From assembly GCA_032207245.1 (NCBI GenBank), contig CM063510.1, positions 158,894,348 to 158,958,347 on the forward strand: 64,000 nucleotides of DNA. Direction: 5' to 3'. Positions 25,241 to 61,282 of this stretch are shown here, piece by piece (position 1 is the stretch's first letter; every line of letters begins with the position of its first letter). The notes beneath the pieces were generated by a model that worked only from the letters and a program-made list of their open reading frames with translations, did not search any database and was not told where the DNA came from. A program made the translations under genes and the position numbers. Source of the DNA: Pardosa pseudoannulata (lineage: Eukaryota; Arthropoda; Arachnida; Araneae; Lycosidae).

Positions 25241-25752
25241 GTTTGGTTTGGAGTGCTACGGTATACTTTTTGCAACACGAGGCTAATGAGACCGGGAGCT
25301 ACAACTTAAAACCGATTCCGAACGGCTATGAACATCCATGCCATGGTGGGATTCGAACCCAGGAACTCCGGTACAGAAGGCTACCACCCTAACCAATCGG
25401 CCATCGTTCGGCTGCCCCTTGAAGGGACAGCTAAAATACATCAAATCCTTACTAGGGTATTGAACCTGAGCCCAGTAGGCTTACTACACAATCTGAGGGG
25501 TTGAAAGTATGAAGGGAGTACCCTAGCAAGGGGTCTCCATATGTATCCTAGAAAAGGAAACATTCTTACACCGATTTATCTGGATCTTATAGAATTTGAT
25601 TCATACTCTGCTATAATGGGACAACTGCTGGAATTTTCAAACGATATCGTTAATAGATAGAGGGTGGTCTTCATTGCATTCGACAGAACATTTACGTCGA
25701 CTTCCTGAATCAAAGTCGACAGACAGGGGAGTTCGGTAATCCTTACCAAAAA
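25241..25752 (-). repeat. SINE-bearing ~510-bp duplicated block, copy 1
   Basis: The whole block recurs in the same orientation at 31740-32249. It consists of a minus-strand tRNA-derived SINE (25241-25420, B box GGTTCGAATCC read on the minus strand) plus ~330 bp of shared non-SINE sequence to its right ending near CAGACAGGGGAG. Identity beyond the SINE shows a larger repeat or segmental duplication. Confidence 0.85.
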
Positions 25753-25844
25753 TGATCGACCTTTACTCGATCGGTCGAGATATTATTTGTAATAAAGCGT
25801 ATACAAAAGCAATCAAATGTTAATGAAAAATAAGTATTAGATAT

Positions 25845-26035
25845 TTTAATACTTACCTTTCGAAATATAGAACATATCTGAAATTGATCCAACCTAAAAG
25901 AGATTTGTAAGATATGTGCATTTGTAGTAAACACATATACTAATAAATCTCCATTGGGTACAATTGGAAAAGAAATGGTTCTAAAAGCATCGAAATAAAT
26001 CGTACAACATCTCAATTATAAAAAAGTTTTATTTT
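25845..26035 (-). other. Exon-like segment with splice donor, inverted partner of 22605-22770
   Basis: The minus-strand frame is open across the shared part (PNGDLLVYVFTTNAHILQIS then FRLDQFQICSIFRK) and meets GTAAGTATTA. Unlike the 22.6-kb copy it has no stop. No family recognised. It could be an internal exon of an unknown gene or a piece of a repeat. Confidence 0.35.
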
Positions 26036-27999
26036 AATGTTAGTTCCCCTACACATGAAATTGACAGATAAATAACATCAAATTTATATATGTATAAAAA
26101 CTTTTAGGGTTATTCCAATAAGACAATCGAATTCACATCAAAATTTAATGAAATTTTAATTTTCTATTAAAAACAATTTTGGCCCACATATATTAAGGAT
26201 ATGAAAGATTTCAAATGGCCAATCCGTCCTAAAAATCATACAATAAGCAAATAGTAATGATATTTGTTGGTAATGACCTAATAAATAAAAATATTTTATT
26301 TCAAAATAACGATACAATGGATTGAATCAGTTGATTAAGTAAATTCAATGATCATTAATATTTGTGCAGGTACCTTTAAACAAACTCGTAAGAAATGTAG
26401 TTACAGTAAAAAAGATGCATTTCCAAACCAAATGTAATGTACATAAAGAAAATTTTTTTAAAGTGTGCAATTCGTTAGTTATTACCAAATTCTATAAGGA
26501 TAAATATGATGCTGAACTCTGTTGAAATGTCATCTGTGCCTTTAAGCAGCAGGTGTCGATCCGATTAGTGAAAAATTGATCAAAGTAACAAATTTTTCTT
26601 GATAAATCTGTCAGATCCTAGTTTTAAAGTTTCCTTACTTTAAAATTCTTGAAATGCTCATTTTTGGCTCTATGCCGAAAATAAAATCTGGAGGGCTGTT
26701 TAAATTTTGAATGGCTACTGATTTATTGTTATTGAAAACAAAATGGCTAAAATGCACAATGATTCATTCAGATTACGTTCGTTAGCAAATATAAACCTAG
26801 TAAGTCTTGATAAAAGCATTTATACCTATATAAATATTTAATAAATTCAAACTGAAAACTTAATACATATATATATATGTATTTGTAGGTATATATTAAT
26901 ATATATACCTACTGCTCATTACAGTAAAGCCTTTTCAAATGAACGTGACATACTAAAGCAAGAAATGATATTGCCAATCTTTCATTTATAGACAGTATAC
27001 CAATTGTTCAGTTAAACAAATTTGGTAAAAAACATACTGGACATGCTGTCGAGCATAAAAGTTTATGTCAACTTTAAGGCTACATGATAATTTTTTAAAA
27101 GAAAACAAGTTTATTCGAAGTATTACAGTAAATATTGAAATCTCAAGTATTACTATTTTTGCTCCATATCTATTAAAACTCCTTACATAAGTCTAACTAA
27201 TTTCCAGATATCTCTAGACTTATTCATAATAACATTACTGATAGTGAAACCAAGCATTTTCACAGTTTTTTTTTCACTTTATATTAACGTATAACATACT
27301 GAAGCAACATTTCGCTTATTCACAGTAATATCCTATATATTATAAAACAGCTCTATGAAAAACTTAACGCTTGAATCTTCAACACAAAATAAATAGAATA
27401 ACTTAAGCATTACGAATGCATAGAATTTGGAGGAAAACAAACATTGTAAAAAAGGTCGTTCATAGTGCTTATTAATTTAAAAAAGGGCCTCCATAAATGA
27501 AATTATATGCAGAAATTTAAAAATCTTGAAGATACAGGTTTCAAATATTTCATCCATGTTTATAATATGAGTCAATTTAAACAATTCGACATTTTTAAAT
27601 TTAACATTCTCTTATTGGCTCAGTCGTACAAAACAGGAAAGGGTTGCAAGAATTTACCAACTTTTTTAAAGAATTCGTGTGCATTTACCTTGAATGTCCA
27701 CTTGATAGGTAGCCATCCAAAACCTCGTGTAACAAAGTAACAGAACTCTGTAGCTTTGAATGACGCTCGACGAACTTATTGCAGAAAAAAAAAACCTGAT
27801 TCCATATCAACAAACCATATTACCATAATATAATAAAAAATCAAATTATCTTACAATTGTTAAAATGTTCTTAAAACTGTTAATGCCACACTTTTCTGTA
27901 CCATTTTGGTTTATTGCTGCACAAGGTTGAGAACAGATTTCAAAAGTTGAGATGAGAGGTTACAGATTAGTTGTTTTGAACTTGCACAAGTATATTCTC
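26036..27999. other. No recognisable gene
   Basis: AT-rich. It holds a small palindromic TA tract with GGTATATATTAATATATATACC near 26888-26910 and otherwise nothing I can identify. Confidence 0.45.
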
Positions 28000-28160
28000 C
28001 GGGGCTTACTCTGGACGTTGCGAGTCGGTTCGAACGTTCGTTGTTACGTCACTTTCATGTCAGCTTGATCGTTTGCTCTCCCAATGTCAGCAAGCTGACG
28101 TCAAAGTGACGTCACAACGGACGTTCGAATCGACTCCCCAACGTCCAGAGTAAGGGCCTC
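28000..28160. mobile_element. Palindromic MITE family B, copy 2
   Basis: GGGGCTTACTCTGGACGTTG at left and its complement CAACGTCCAGAGTAAGGGCC at right, with two perfect TGACGTCA octamers (28096, 28107) in the right half. It lacks the AT-rich outer arms of copy 1. Confidence 0.85.
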
Positions 28161-28352
28161 CTTTTTTAACAAAATTTAGAGATAACCAAAATTCACAAAA
28201 GTGCAAAACATTTTATAAAAACCATTTTCATGTTATAAATCTGTAGAACAAAGGACTGGTTTTACCGTTATAATTAATCAGAGATTAACAACGCATTTAA
28301 TTACTGCGATATAGAAGTAATGGTCAAGTTAATGTTGTCTCACGAAGATTTA

Positions 28353-28496
28353 GGACCGATATCGCCAAAGTCGTTTAATGGCTAACCTCGACTGACCCAT
28401 GGTGCCATCCAGTGGTGGGACGCAATTCTCCGTTTAAACAGAAATTAATTGTGGTTAGCCGTTAACGAATTTGGTGACACTTGCCCTAACTCTCTC
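28353..28496. mobile_element. Harbinger-like MITE family A, copy 4
   Basis: GGACCGATATCGCCAAAGTC at left, ...TTTGGTGACACTTGCCC at right. A diverged copy. Flanks TTA and TAA do not match as a direct repeat. Confidence 0.75.
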
Positions 28497-28516
28497 GTTC
28501 AATTGCAAAGTGTTTA

Positions 28517-28652
28517 GGGCCTGTCTCACCAAAGCCGTTTTTAATGCTAACCGAGATTAACCCATGGTGACAACCAATGATTAGAACGCAATTCTATGTT
28601 TAAACAGAGATTAATCGCTGTTAGCGTTAAACGACTTTGGTGAGACCAACCC
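28517..28652. mobile_element. Harbinger-like MITE family A, copy 5
   Basis: GGGCCTGTCTCACCAAAGCC at left, ACTTTGGTGAGACCAACCC at right, flanked by TTA on both sides, only 20 bp from copy 4. Confidence 0.85.
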
Positions 28653-29026
28653 TTAATCTTCTATTAGCTAAAAATCGTAATTAATCAATGCAGCCTTAAT
28701 TTTCCACATGCACTTTGAGGTGGAATCCTTAATATTAAACTTAAAATGATAACAAACTTAGAAATTTTAATAAATGGAGCCATAATTTTTTTTCTTTTGA
28801 TTCTCGCGTTCTAAGTCCTTTAAAATGCTTCCTTTTTGTTTTACAATTCTTACTTAAATTAATGGTGGTTGATGGAAAACTTTTGTGTTATTGATTTTTA
28901 CAGCATTTCGTAGCAAAATAGTGGTACTGTTGAAATTTTAATTTTACTGCAGTTGATAACAGATACTTCGTTAATTGGAGAAATAACTGATTTTGATAAA
29001 GATTTTGTTTTTATTAATAAGAATAT

Positions 29027-29190
29027 AGAGCAATTTGTCGCAACGTCGCGAACTACTATAATGCCCTTCCCATTCATTTTCATGTTTACAACAGCCACTA
29101 GACAAACAATAAACTGCCTTTCCGTTTAAAACTAAAGCCAGAATTGTCATAATTTGAGAATTTACCCTACTGCGAGAAATCGCCTTATTA
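29027..29190 (-). repeat. Repeat family F, inverted copy
   Basis: Complement of the 10660 repeat: AGAGCAATTTGTCGCAACGT ... CCCTACTGCGAGAAATCGCC. The 66-codon frame in it is repeat-derived. Confidence 0.8.
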
Positions 29191-29900
29191 CGTTAAGGAT
29201 AAAATGCAAAAAAATGATACGTTTAAAGTATCTATAGAATAGTAATGTGATATTTGAGACAAGTAGTATTTGAGTAATGAGTAATAATATTTGATTTCAG
29301 AAAGATTTTAAAAGCAATAAATAAAAACTGTATTTTCGCTTAAAAGAAACTAAAGGAAAATTAAGTTGCAACGTTACGATCAAATAAGATTTTTAAAAAC
29401 GTAGACTTCCAATGTTTGCGATCTAAGTGTGATCTTCATACTTCTCGGATCTCATCACAAACTACGGAAATAAGAACAGTCGTGACATAAAAACTTTCCA
29501 ATTCCCTTACCATACAGGATTTACCATTCCAAAGTTTTGCTAGTTTAAATACACGTAAAGTCATAGCCATTTCCCGAGAGTAAAGTTTCAAATTTCAATA
29601 CTAAAAGACCTCAAGAAAATAAGTTCATTTGAAATCTTAGAAAGATTTCATCAGCTAGAATTAAAGAATTAGAAAACACATACATACACAAATTTAGTAA
29701 TTGCACTGAGAAACTTCTTATCCTGTTTGTAATGACAACTCAATGGGAACGTTCTTCTAGCACTCTGAAATTGATAAAATCCTATCTACGCTTCTCATTG
29801 GTACAGGGCATATAACCATACCATGTATTGGAAAAGATACCACAAACAGCTTGAACTAAGAAGAAATTATCGACGCTAAAATTAGGAAAATAATGTTATA

Positions 29901-30467
29901 CAGGGTGTTTCAAAAATGACCGGTATATTTGAAAAATCAATAAAAACTAAACGAACAGTGATAGAAATTCACTTTTTATTGCAATATGCTTGAGACAATA
30001 GTAAATTTTCAGGCAGACAAACTTTAAAATTAGTTAAAATATTCCACAACAGATGGCGCTGCAGTCTGGAAAAATCTAAACTATTAAATCTAAATTTGTC
30101 TGTGGGAACTCCTATAAGACCAGGTGTACTGCCACTATCCAGAAACAATTGAATAACTGGAACAGTACATCTGTTCTGCATGTGAAGCCATCCCGCCTGA
30201 GACGTTTACACGGGTTTCTGATAATTTCGTTCTGAGAATACGCCATATTATTGCTGCGCATGGTGGATATCTGGAAAATATCGTAGTTTAGATTTTTCCA
30301 GACTGCAGCGCCATCTGTTGTGGAACATTGTAACTAATTTTGAAAGTTTGTCTGCCTAAAAATTTACTATTGTCCCAAGCATATTGCAATAAACTGTGTA
30401 TTTCTATTACTGTCCGTTTAGTTTTTATTGATTTTTCAAATATACCGGTCATTTTTGAAACACCCTG
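29901..30467. mobile_element. Long-TIR MITE, CAGGGTGTTTCAAAAATGAC type
   Basis: Arms of ~185 bp: 29901-~30083 and its inverted copy ~30284-30467, ends CAGGGTGTTTCAAAAATGAC and complement, flanked by TA duplications (29899-29900, 30468-30469). Typical of arthropod Tc1/mariner-type non-autonomous elements. A 200-bp interior is unrelated to the arms. No transposase frame is intact. Confidence 0.9.
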
Positions 30468-30597
30468 TAAATACCTTTGTTCATTATGTAATGCATAGGG
30501 AAAAAGTTGGTCATTTTTTATTCTGTAAGTTGAGCGTATTCTGAATATAAGCTACAGGGATAAAAACATTTATTTTTTCTACTCTATTTGGTAGTGC

Positions 30598-30775
30598 GGA
30601 ACAATGGCAGAATGGTTAGGGTGCTGACCTTCGGAACCAGAGTTCGTGGGTTCGAATCCCGCTATGGCATGGATGTTCGTAGCCGTTCGGAATCGGCTTT
30701 AAGCACTAGGTCCCGGTCTGATTAGCCCTCGTGTTGCAAAAAGTAGACCGTAGAGCTCCAAAACCACACCACACA
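30598..30775 (+). repeat. tRNA-derived SINE, family 1
   Basis: Head AATGGCAGAATGGTTAGGGT (A-box region) and GGGTTCGAATCCC (B box, perfect match to GGTTCRANNCC), then a tRNA-unrelated body with TGGATGTTCGTAGCCGTTCGG and an end ACCGTAGAGCTCCAAA. It lacks a paired acceptor stem, so it is a SINE and not a tRNA gene. It would be transcribed by RNA polymerase III. Confidence 0.8.
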
Positions 30776-31739
30776 CTATTTGGTAGTGGGGGCGCAAATC
30801 AGTTTTCCGCCAATGGCGCCTAAGAACATCGTTTCGGCCCTGTCCAACTGTGACCTCCGATGAGTATACTAATAAAGGAAAGAAATTCTCCTTGTATAAT
30901 TGTAATTGACAAAACAACCCACTTGTCATATGAACTACGTGCAAGTTCTTTTCATGTGACGACAGGTTTATTTTATTAATTTTAGGCAGAATTAACTCAG
31001 AAATTTAAGTGATTTATGAATTTAAATGTTTTTATAGAGTCTAGACTAATATTCAATCATGTGTCCTATATTTTGTTTGCAGTTTGTAGGATTTTTTTTT
31101 CAGTGTATTTAGGATTATAGGTAGTTGTGAGTTCAGAGCTTGCACAGCATTTGCTTTCGTAGACGATGTGTGTCATGCTTGCTTTTTAATCCTGTTTTCT
31201 ATTTGTCCCAAAGTAATCTCCAAGGAGCTGATTCATCCAAAAAATATTATAATTTGCTGCGCAATATCACAGAAAGTCTGCGTTTGTAAAATTATATACA
31301 CTGCATTAGTACCAAGGACAATTTGTGTGCTGATCAAGTATTTTCGCTCAACACAAAAGTTCGAGCTTGTACACACATATTATTTCCCGAAAAATTTTCT
31401 CCGTTATTGTAGTACGGTAATCAAATTGCTGCGAAACATTGAAACCAGCAGCCAGGGTTGTATACAGTAGTAGCTCTTAACGGGGACTTGGTCGGTAAGA
31501 CGATGCTGGAGGGCAGTGAACTTGTTTCGGGCGGAAGGTCCGTGATGTAAGCAAGTTTTGGCTTTCAAACTTAATTTTAAAATACTAAATAAATTTATTA
31601 CATTAATTATCTAATTTGCACGATTTTTACCAGTAATAAAACAAACTTACTCGATGGTTCCAGAACCAGTTATTTTCATTCCCTATGTTCTTCGTGAAAT
31701 TGGACGACGTTCAGAAAAATAGATTTAATTAACAGATTC

Positions 31740-32249
31740 GTTTGGTTTGATTTGGAGCTCTGCGGTCTACTCTTTTGCAACACGAGGGCTATTGAGACCG
31801 GGACCTACTACTTAAAGCCGATTCCGAACGGCTACGAACTTCTATGCCTCAGTAGGATTCGAACCCACGAACTCTGGTACCGAAGGTTACCACCCTAACC
31901 AATCGGCCATCGTTCGGCTGCCGTTTGATGTGACAACTAAAGTACATCAAACCCTTACTAGGGCATTGAACCCGAGCCCAATATGCTAACTACTACACAA
32001 TCTGGGTGGTTGAAAGTATAAAGGGAAATAAGTACCCTACCAAGGGCAACATACTTACATTGATTTTTCTAAATCTTATAGAATAGATTTGATTCATACT
32101 CTACTATAAGGAGACAACTGCTGGAATTTTCAAACGATATCGTTAATAGATAGAGGGTGGTTCTTCATTGCATTCGACAGGATATTTACGTCGACTTCCT
32201 GAGTCAAAGTCGACAGACAGGGGAGATTGGTAATCCATTCCAAAAATAG
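31740..32249 (-). repeat. SINE-bearing ~510-bp duplicated block, copy 2
   Basis: Same structure as 25241-25752: minus-strand SINE at 31740-31922 followed by the shared right-hand sequence with TTTCAAACGATATCGTTAAT and CGACAGACAGGGGAG. Small indels distinguish the copies. Confidence 0.85.
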
Positions 32250-34160
32250 GTTGAGAATCACTAGTACAGAGTTTGCATTGTGCTCCCACCCGTTCGGTTA
32301 CTGAGTAAGGCTTAAACGTATTTGTTGTGTCCTTTCAAAAGGAGTAACGTTGGCCACCCATATGGGACTCCCGTAAAAAAGCGTTAAAAATCTGCAGCAT
32401 TGTAGAGGCCAATGTTCATTAAGGCAAAAAAAAAAAAAAATATTTAAGCCATTTCTTGTTAGTCACACAATTTCTATGGATAAGCCTTTGCCCGTTTTCT
32501 CTTTCGTATGGACACAATCACTAAAGCTATCTTCAACCCTACATTTCTTGATAGAATCAATGCAGACATATCGTATTACGTAATTTTTTTTGTTGTTGTT
32601 TTTAGTGAGATACGTTAGTCATGTAATGAAATAGAATAGAGAAATATTTTGTATCTCTTAAATTCTGCATAATATGCGATTTCCCGTTTGTTAATATTAA
32701 ATCAATAAATTAATTTTGTACTTTTAAGGGAAACTAATACATACATGATTTCAAATATTCATTAATTGAATTGTCAACTGAAGAAACTATGATAGGTTTT
32801 AAGAAGAAATTATTAGGAAGTTGTTGAGTATACACAATAAATTTTCAAAGCATATAATGGAATTAATTTTATATTCTACATTATTTTAATTAGTGTTAAT
32901 TGTTTAAATTTAGTGAGATCTTTGCTTTTAATGTTTACTGCAAAAAATTTTATGTTTAATTATAATACAATCAGCATATATATATTCTAGCTAAATCACG
33001 GTAGATGGCTGCTTTTAAACTCTGACGTTTAACCTCATTTTTGGATTAACCCCCTATTACGCGAGGGTCCAGGGAAAATATCTTGCCTTTACAGTATACA
33101 GTCACTTCTAAAATTGAGTATGCATTTACTCATTAAGTTTAATAAATAAAATATTCTTGAAACTCTGTTAGGTATCAGTGCATAACTTTTCTTACGTGCT
33201 ATAAAGTAAATAAAAAAAGAATGTTTAATAAATCTAAAACATTCCTTGTGATAATTTGTAGAATATTTAGAAACGAATTTAAGAACAGTCATTACAAACT
33301 AAATTAGAAACTGTGTGTATAATGTACATTCAAAAGTATCCAGATATTAGAAAATTATGTGGTGGATATTGCGTTCAATACATTTGTGCCTCATCTAGAT
33401 AATCCTAGACAACTATTGTGAACTCTGTACTTACTTTGTTAACACATTATATAACTTTTAAACTACATTAATGATGTATAAATAAATAGATGACAATGTT
33501 GAGAAAAACTTAAATGTTTTTAGCCAAACATTAAATTTGAAACAATAAAGGCACAGATACGTGTGATTTATCAGTCGTAAAAAAGAGGTGTTCAAAGAAT
33601 TTTAATGACCTGGTGAAGATGTGTATAGTTTGAGTCACAAAAATTTGCCTGCAGTAGGAAATTTTCTTTTTACTTGCAACGGTCTAGCATTTCCATCGGT
33701 TTCGGAATGTTTCGCAGGAATTAATAAACAGCATTTATGAAAAATCAATTTTCGACTTTTCTTTACTTATATTTGGGACGAATCGCCCTCATTTGGACCG
33801 CGTTTGAGAGTATTTAGCAAGATTTCAGCGTCCCTACGATTGATGCAATAAGTGCCACCTTCTAGTTATAGCCCTGTGTAATATAAAAACGTACTCTTGA
33901 TATATTTTATAACCGTTCATGGTTCTTTTCCGTACTATTTAAATAGTATTGGTAAATTGGATACCCAGCTGTGTTCTTGTGGCTCTCTCTAGGCACAGCA
34001 TTACATTATGCAAGTGAATCTTGTATACTTCTTACCAATATATTAAGAAAAGTGAAACTAAATCATTGAACCTGTGCTTTAAAAGCATAGAAAGTAACAA
34101 TAGGTATCTGAAGACTTTGAACGAAATATGTTGTTGTTGTGGCTTATCCTCCAGCTGTCT
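32250..34160. other. No recognisable gene
   Basis: AT-rich with an A-tract near 32427-32440. No exon or element end recognised. Confidence 0.45.
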
Positions 34161-34167
34161 GACGAGG

Positions 34168-34410
34168 TTAAACAAGATCCATAAAGCTACTGACCCTAAA
34201 GAAGTCAAGGATTTGAGGGGGGGACGAATATATGTCCTCTCTGGAAAGTCCCAAACAGTCCAGGATGAGCTCAGCAGAAATTTGCTGAGTTTGACATTTT
34301 GAGCAGACTTTCTGCTTTCGAAAAATGAGACTCTTAAGTACGATTACTTGCCAGTCTGTAACTTGCCGTTTGAGAGGCTCTGTCACAACTGAGTGCAAAC
34401 GAAGAGCCAA
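34168..34410 (-). pseudogene. C-terminal remnant of a non-LTR retrotransposon polyprotein
   Basis: The minus frame contains CSKCQTQQISAELILDCLGL followed by SREDIYSSPPQILDFFRVSSFMDLV and a stop. The pattern C-C...hILDCLGLs.edl...p...ldf.r..glmdlv resembles the zinc-knuckle-like tail after the RNase H domain in Jockey-type LINE ORF2 proteins, as I recall it from arthropod, especially spider, sequences. Upstream sequence to ~34680 on the minus strand is open but not recognisable. 5'-truncated copy. Confidence 0.5.
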
Positions 34411-34689
34411 GCTCTTTGCCAGCGTACCAGGAATGGTTAGAGGAGATCCTTCACTTTTTCAAAAGTTCAGCGTTGACAATGGATTGGTATTCTGAAAAGG
34501 TGAGGGTTGAAGAGGAAACATTCGAGTGGCCGCAACCCTCTTTGGCCAAGCTATCCGATCCCTCGTTGCCGAGTATGTCAACGTGCGATGGGATTCACTG
34601 AAAAAAAAAGTCGTGGGACTCTGCAATAAGTTTGAGTTTAAGAAGGATAGAAATACTTGTTTTGTCTCCAACTGTGGAGATGTTGAAGG

Positions 34690-35555
34690 GTGGAGCGCGA
34701 AAGAATTATACAGTCCTTTAACCAGTGAATATTCATTTAGTTTTAAACGTTTCTAATCGGTTGATATTTTAAAACTATTTTAATGAATTAATATTTAGTA
34801 GATGTAAACTATAAATAAATGCTATTAATTAATAAGTGTTTTCTTTATTAACGGAGCAAAAAATTAATTTTACTACTGAAATTCATTTTACTTAGAGCAA
34901 GTATAAATATTGCATTTCTAAAATATGTAATTTGCTTGTCTATAGCCTTTTGGCTTATGTAATGTAGTTTTGTAAAATATGTTAATGTTTTTATTGATTC
35001 TGGAATTAAATCTCTCCTCCCACCGTAGCTCCGAGGGTTGTAAACCTTTTTGGTTGGCCGTGGGAGTGAGTGTTATCTGTTAAATACTATACAATCGACA
35101 TTTTTTTCTGCCTTAGGGGCTGTCGTGATGTCACACTTTTCTTTTCAAGATCTTCGACTCCTACCCCCTCGTTTCAGGCAATATTGACATAAATATGTAC
35201 TTGCAGCTCAGAAACAAATACGTTATAGGTCCTACTATAAATTTATTTTTAAATGTTATTTATCCGTTTTAATGCCATCTGTAATTATAACAGCAACAAT
35301 GACCTTTTGTATGAAATAAGAGTTAATGTTTATAATAAAAACATAATGGACAATAACAATAAAATATTAGTATAGAAGAGCAATTAAAAACAGTAGTATG
35401 ATGGAATTTATTATATTTTGCTTTAATTCTTATCTTTTAATGAACACAAAATACACTACAACAGATAAAAACTGGTAGTCGAATTTCTTTTTCTAAGTAC
35501 AGAATCTCAGCTTCTACCAAATTCTCAAAACCTTCTCTGAATGCCTTTTCTCGAA
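34690..35555. other. No recognisable gene
   Basis: AT-rich. Frames too short to support. Confidence 0.45.
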
Positions 35556-35558
35556 AAG

Positions 35559-35690
35559 ATGGTTGGTTTGGTACGCTACGGTGTATTGTTGTTTTGCTAT
35601 ACGAGAGTTAATGAGACCAGGCCCTGCTGCCTATTTCGAATGGCTATGCCAGCAGTGGGATTCGAACCCACGCACTCCAGTTCCAAAAAA
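35559..35690 (-). repeat. SINE family 1, truncated inverted copy
   Basis: Minus-strand GGGTTCGAATCCCACTGCTG with the body ...GGTCTCATTAACTCTCG and CACCGTAGCGTACCAAACC. The middle part is deleted. Confidence 0.65.
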
Positions 35691-35870
35691 CAACGCTTTA
35701 CTCTCGGGTTTTATTTATTTTATTTTTAAGGGGGAGGGCAGAAGAGAATGTAAGTGAAAAAATATCCCGTAAGAGCTGCTTTTGCTCCAATTAAGTAAAT
35801 ACCTTCAAATTTTGGCATTATTTAAATGAGTTTAAAATACTATCTGTGAGTTTTAAACGTTTTTATTTTA

Positions 35871-36602
35871 CAGGGTTCCCACTCTTTTTTCAGAACAAAA
35901 ATTAAGGACTTTTTAAGGACTTTCTAAGGACCAAAGTAACTTTTTATAAAGACCTACTTGAAATACACGACATAACGGCATAAACCCCATCTTCTGAGGA
36001 ACATATTTTAATGATTATGAACCAGACAAGGCATGTTCAATAAATGCCCTTCAATATTTCAGAAAAATGCCTAAAAATTAATATAAGATAAATCTATTTC
36101 ACAAAACCTAATTTTGAAAAATGTACATCTAAAGTTTTTTGAGTGATCAAACTAAAAATAAATTATGAATAAAAACAATATTATAAACAGTACTTCCTGA
36201 GGGTTTAAAAATGACTGATATATATATTTATATAAGAGTTTATACATTCAATGCAAGGAAAATTAAGCTTCCATAAGTAACTGAAATATCTACAAACCCC
36301 CATCCTCCATGCTTCATTTAATTAAAATCTGCATGACTGTTAGCTATTAGGAAAGGGCAGCTGACTTTATACTTTAAACCTTTTAAGTATACAAAAGATT
36401 ATATATTTGTCATATAAGAAAACTGATAGGAAATCACATGAGACTGTGGATCTCATCGATGGAGAAATTGATTGCATTCGAATTTAAAAATTAAGGAGTT
36501 TTTAAGGACCTTTGACAAAAATTAAGTAATTTTAAGGGCACTTAAAAATGAAAACTAAAATTAAGGAGTTCTTAAGGACTTTTAAGGACCGTGGGAACAC
36601 TG
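35871..36602. mobile_element. Non-autonomous hAT-like element
   Basis: Ends CAGGGTTCCCAC and GTGGGAACACTG are 12-bp imperfect inverted repeats. Subterminal AATTAAGGA(C/G)TTTTTAAGG repeats occur on both sides. An 8-bp target duplication is not obvious. The ~730-bp interior has no transposase frame. Confidence 0.75.
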
Positions 36603-36689
36603 TTTTAACCGGAATATATGATGTCATACTTCTTGTTACCCTCAACCCCATTTCCTCGTTACAATTTCACGAGCTTCTTCCGGCCCTTA

Positions 36690-36862
36690 CAAGCGTATCA
36701 TATGTGGACGGCGTCTTACCTAAGTATCTGCCGGACGATTTCCGAATGCGATGCTCTTCGGTACCGGAATTCGCTTCCCGTTGCTGGCATGGATGTTCGT
36801 AACCATTCGGAATAGTGAGGCAAACAGTAGACCATAGCGTTCCAAACCAAACCCGGTATTTT
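36690..36862 (+). repeat. SINE family 1, diverged copy
   Basis: TGGCATGGATGTTCGTAACC, ATTCGG, GTAGACCATAGCGTTCCAAA at the 3' end match the SINE body. The tRNA head is decayed. It lies just downstream of the ABCC polyadenylation signal. Confidence 0.6.
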
Positions 36863-36973
36863 GTTGCAAGATACGGTGTGAGCATTACATGTATTTTGTA
36901 ATTTTTTAATCCCAGCGTGTCTATGTAAAATGGCTTCAAGAAACACACTCACAAGCGTATATAAAAACCTCTG

Positions 36974-36979
36974 TTTATT
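36974..36979 (-). promoter_or_regulatory. Probable polyadenylation signal of the ABCC gene
   Basis: TTTATT on the plus strand, AATAAA on the minus strand, about 195 nt after the ABCC stop codon. It is the first canonical hexamer downstream, which implies a short 3' UTR. Confidence 0.55.
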
Positions 36980-37174
36980 GATTTAAGTACAGAAAAATAA
37001 AACAGTAGGTTTAAAAAACGTGCTCTATGCACATAAATAAAAAATAATACTCAGTTTTCTCTTATTGCATTCTTCCAATCACAAATGCATACACGTAAAT
37101 ACAAAGGACTGCGAAGAAAAAATAGGCTCTTCTTCCGAGACCATTTCGAAAAATAGTTTAAACTACAGATGGGT

Positions 37175-61282
<24,108 letters not shown>

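Noticed and set aside
30598..30675. Possible tRNA gene (A box and B box)
   Set aside because: The acceptor stem does not pair and the sequence continues into a body shared with four other copies, so it is a SINE head.
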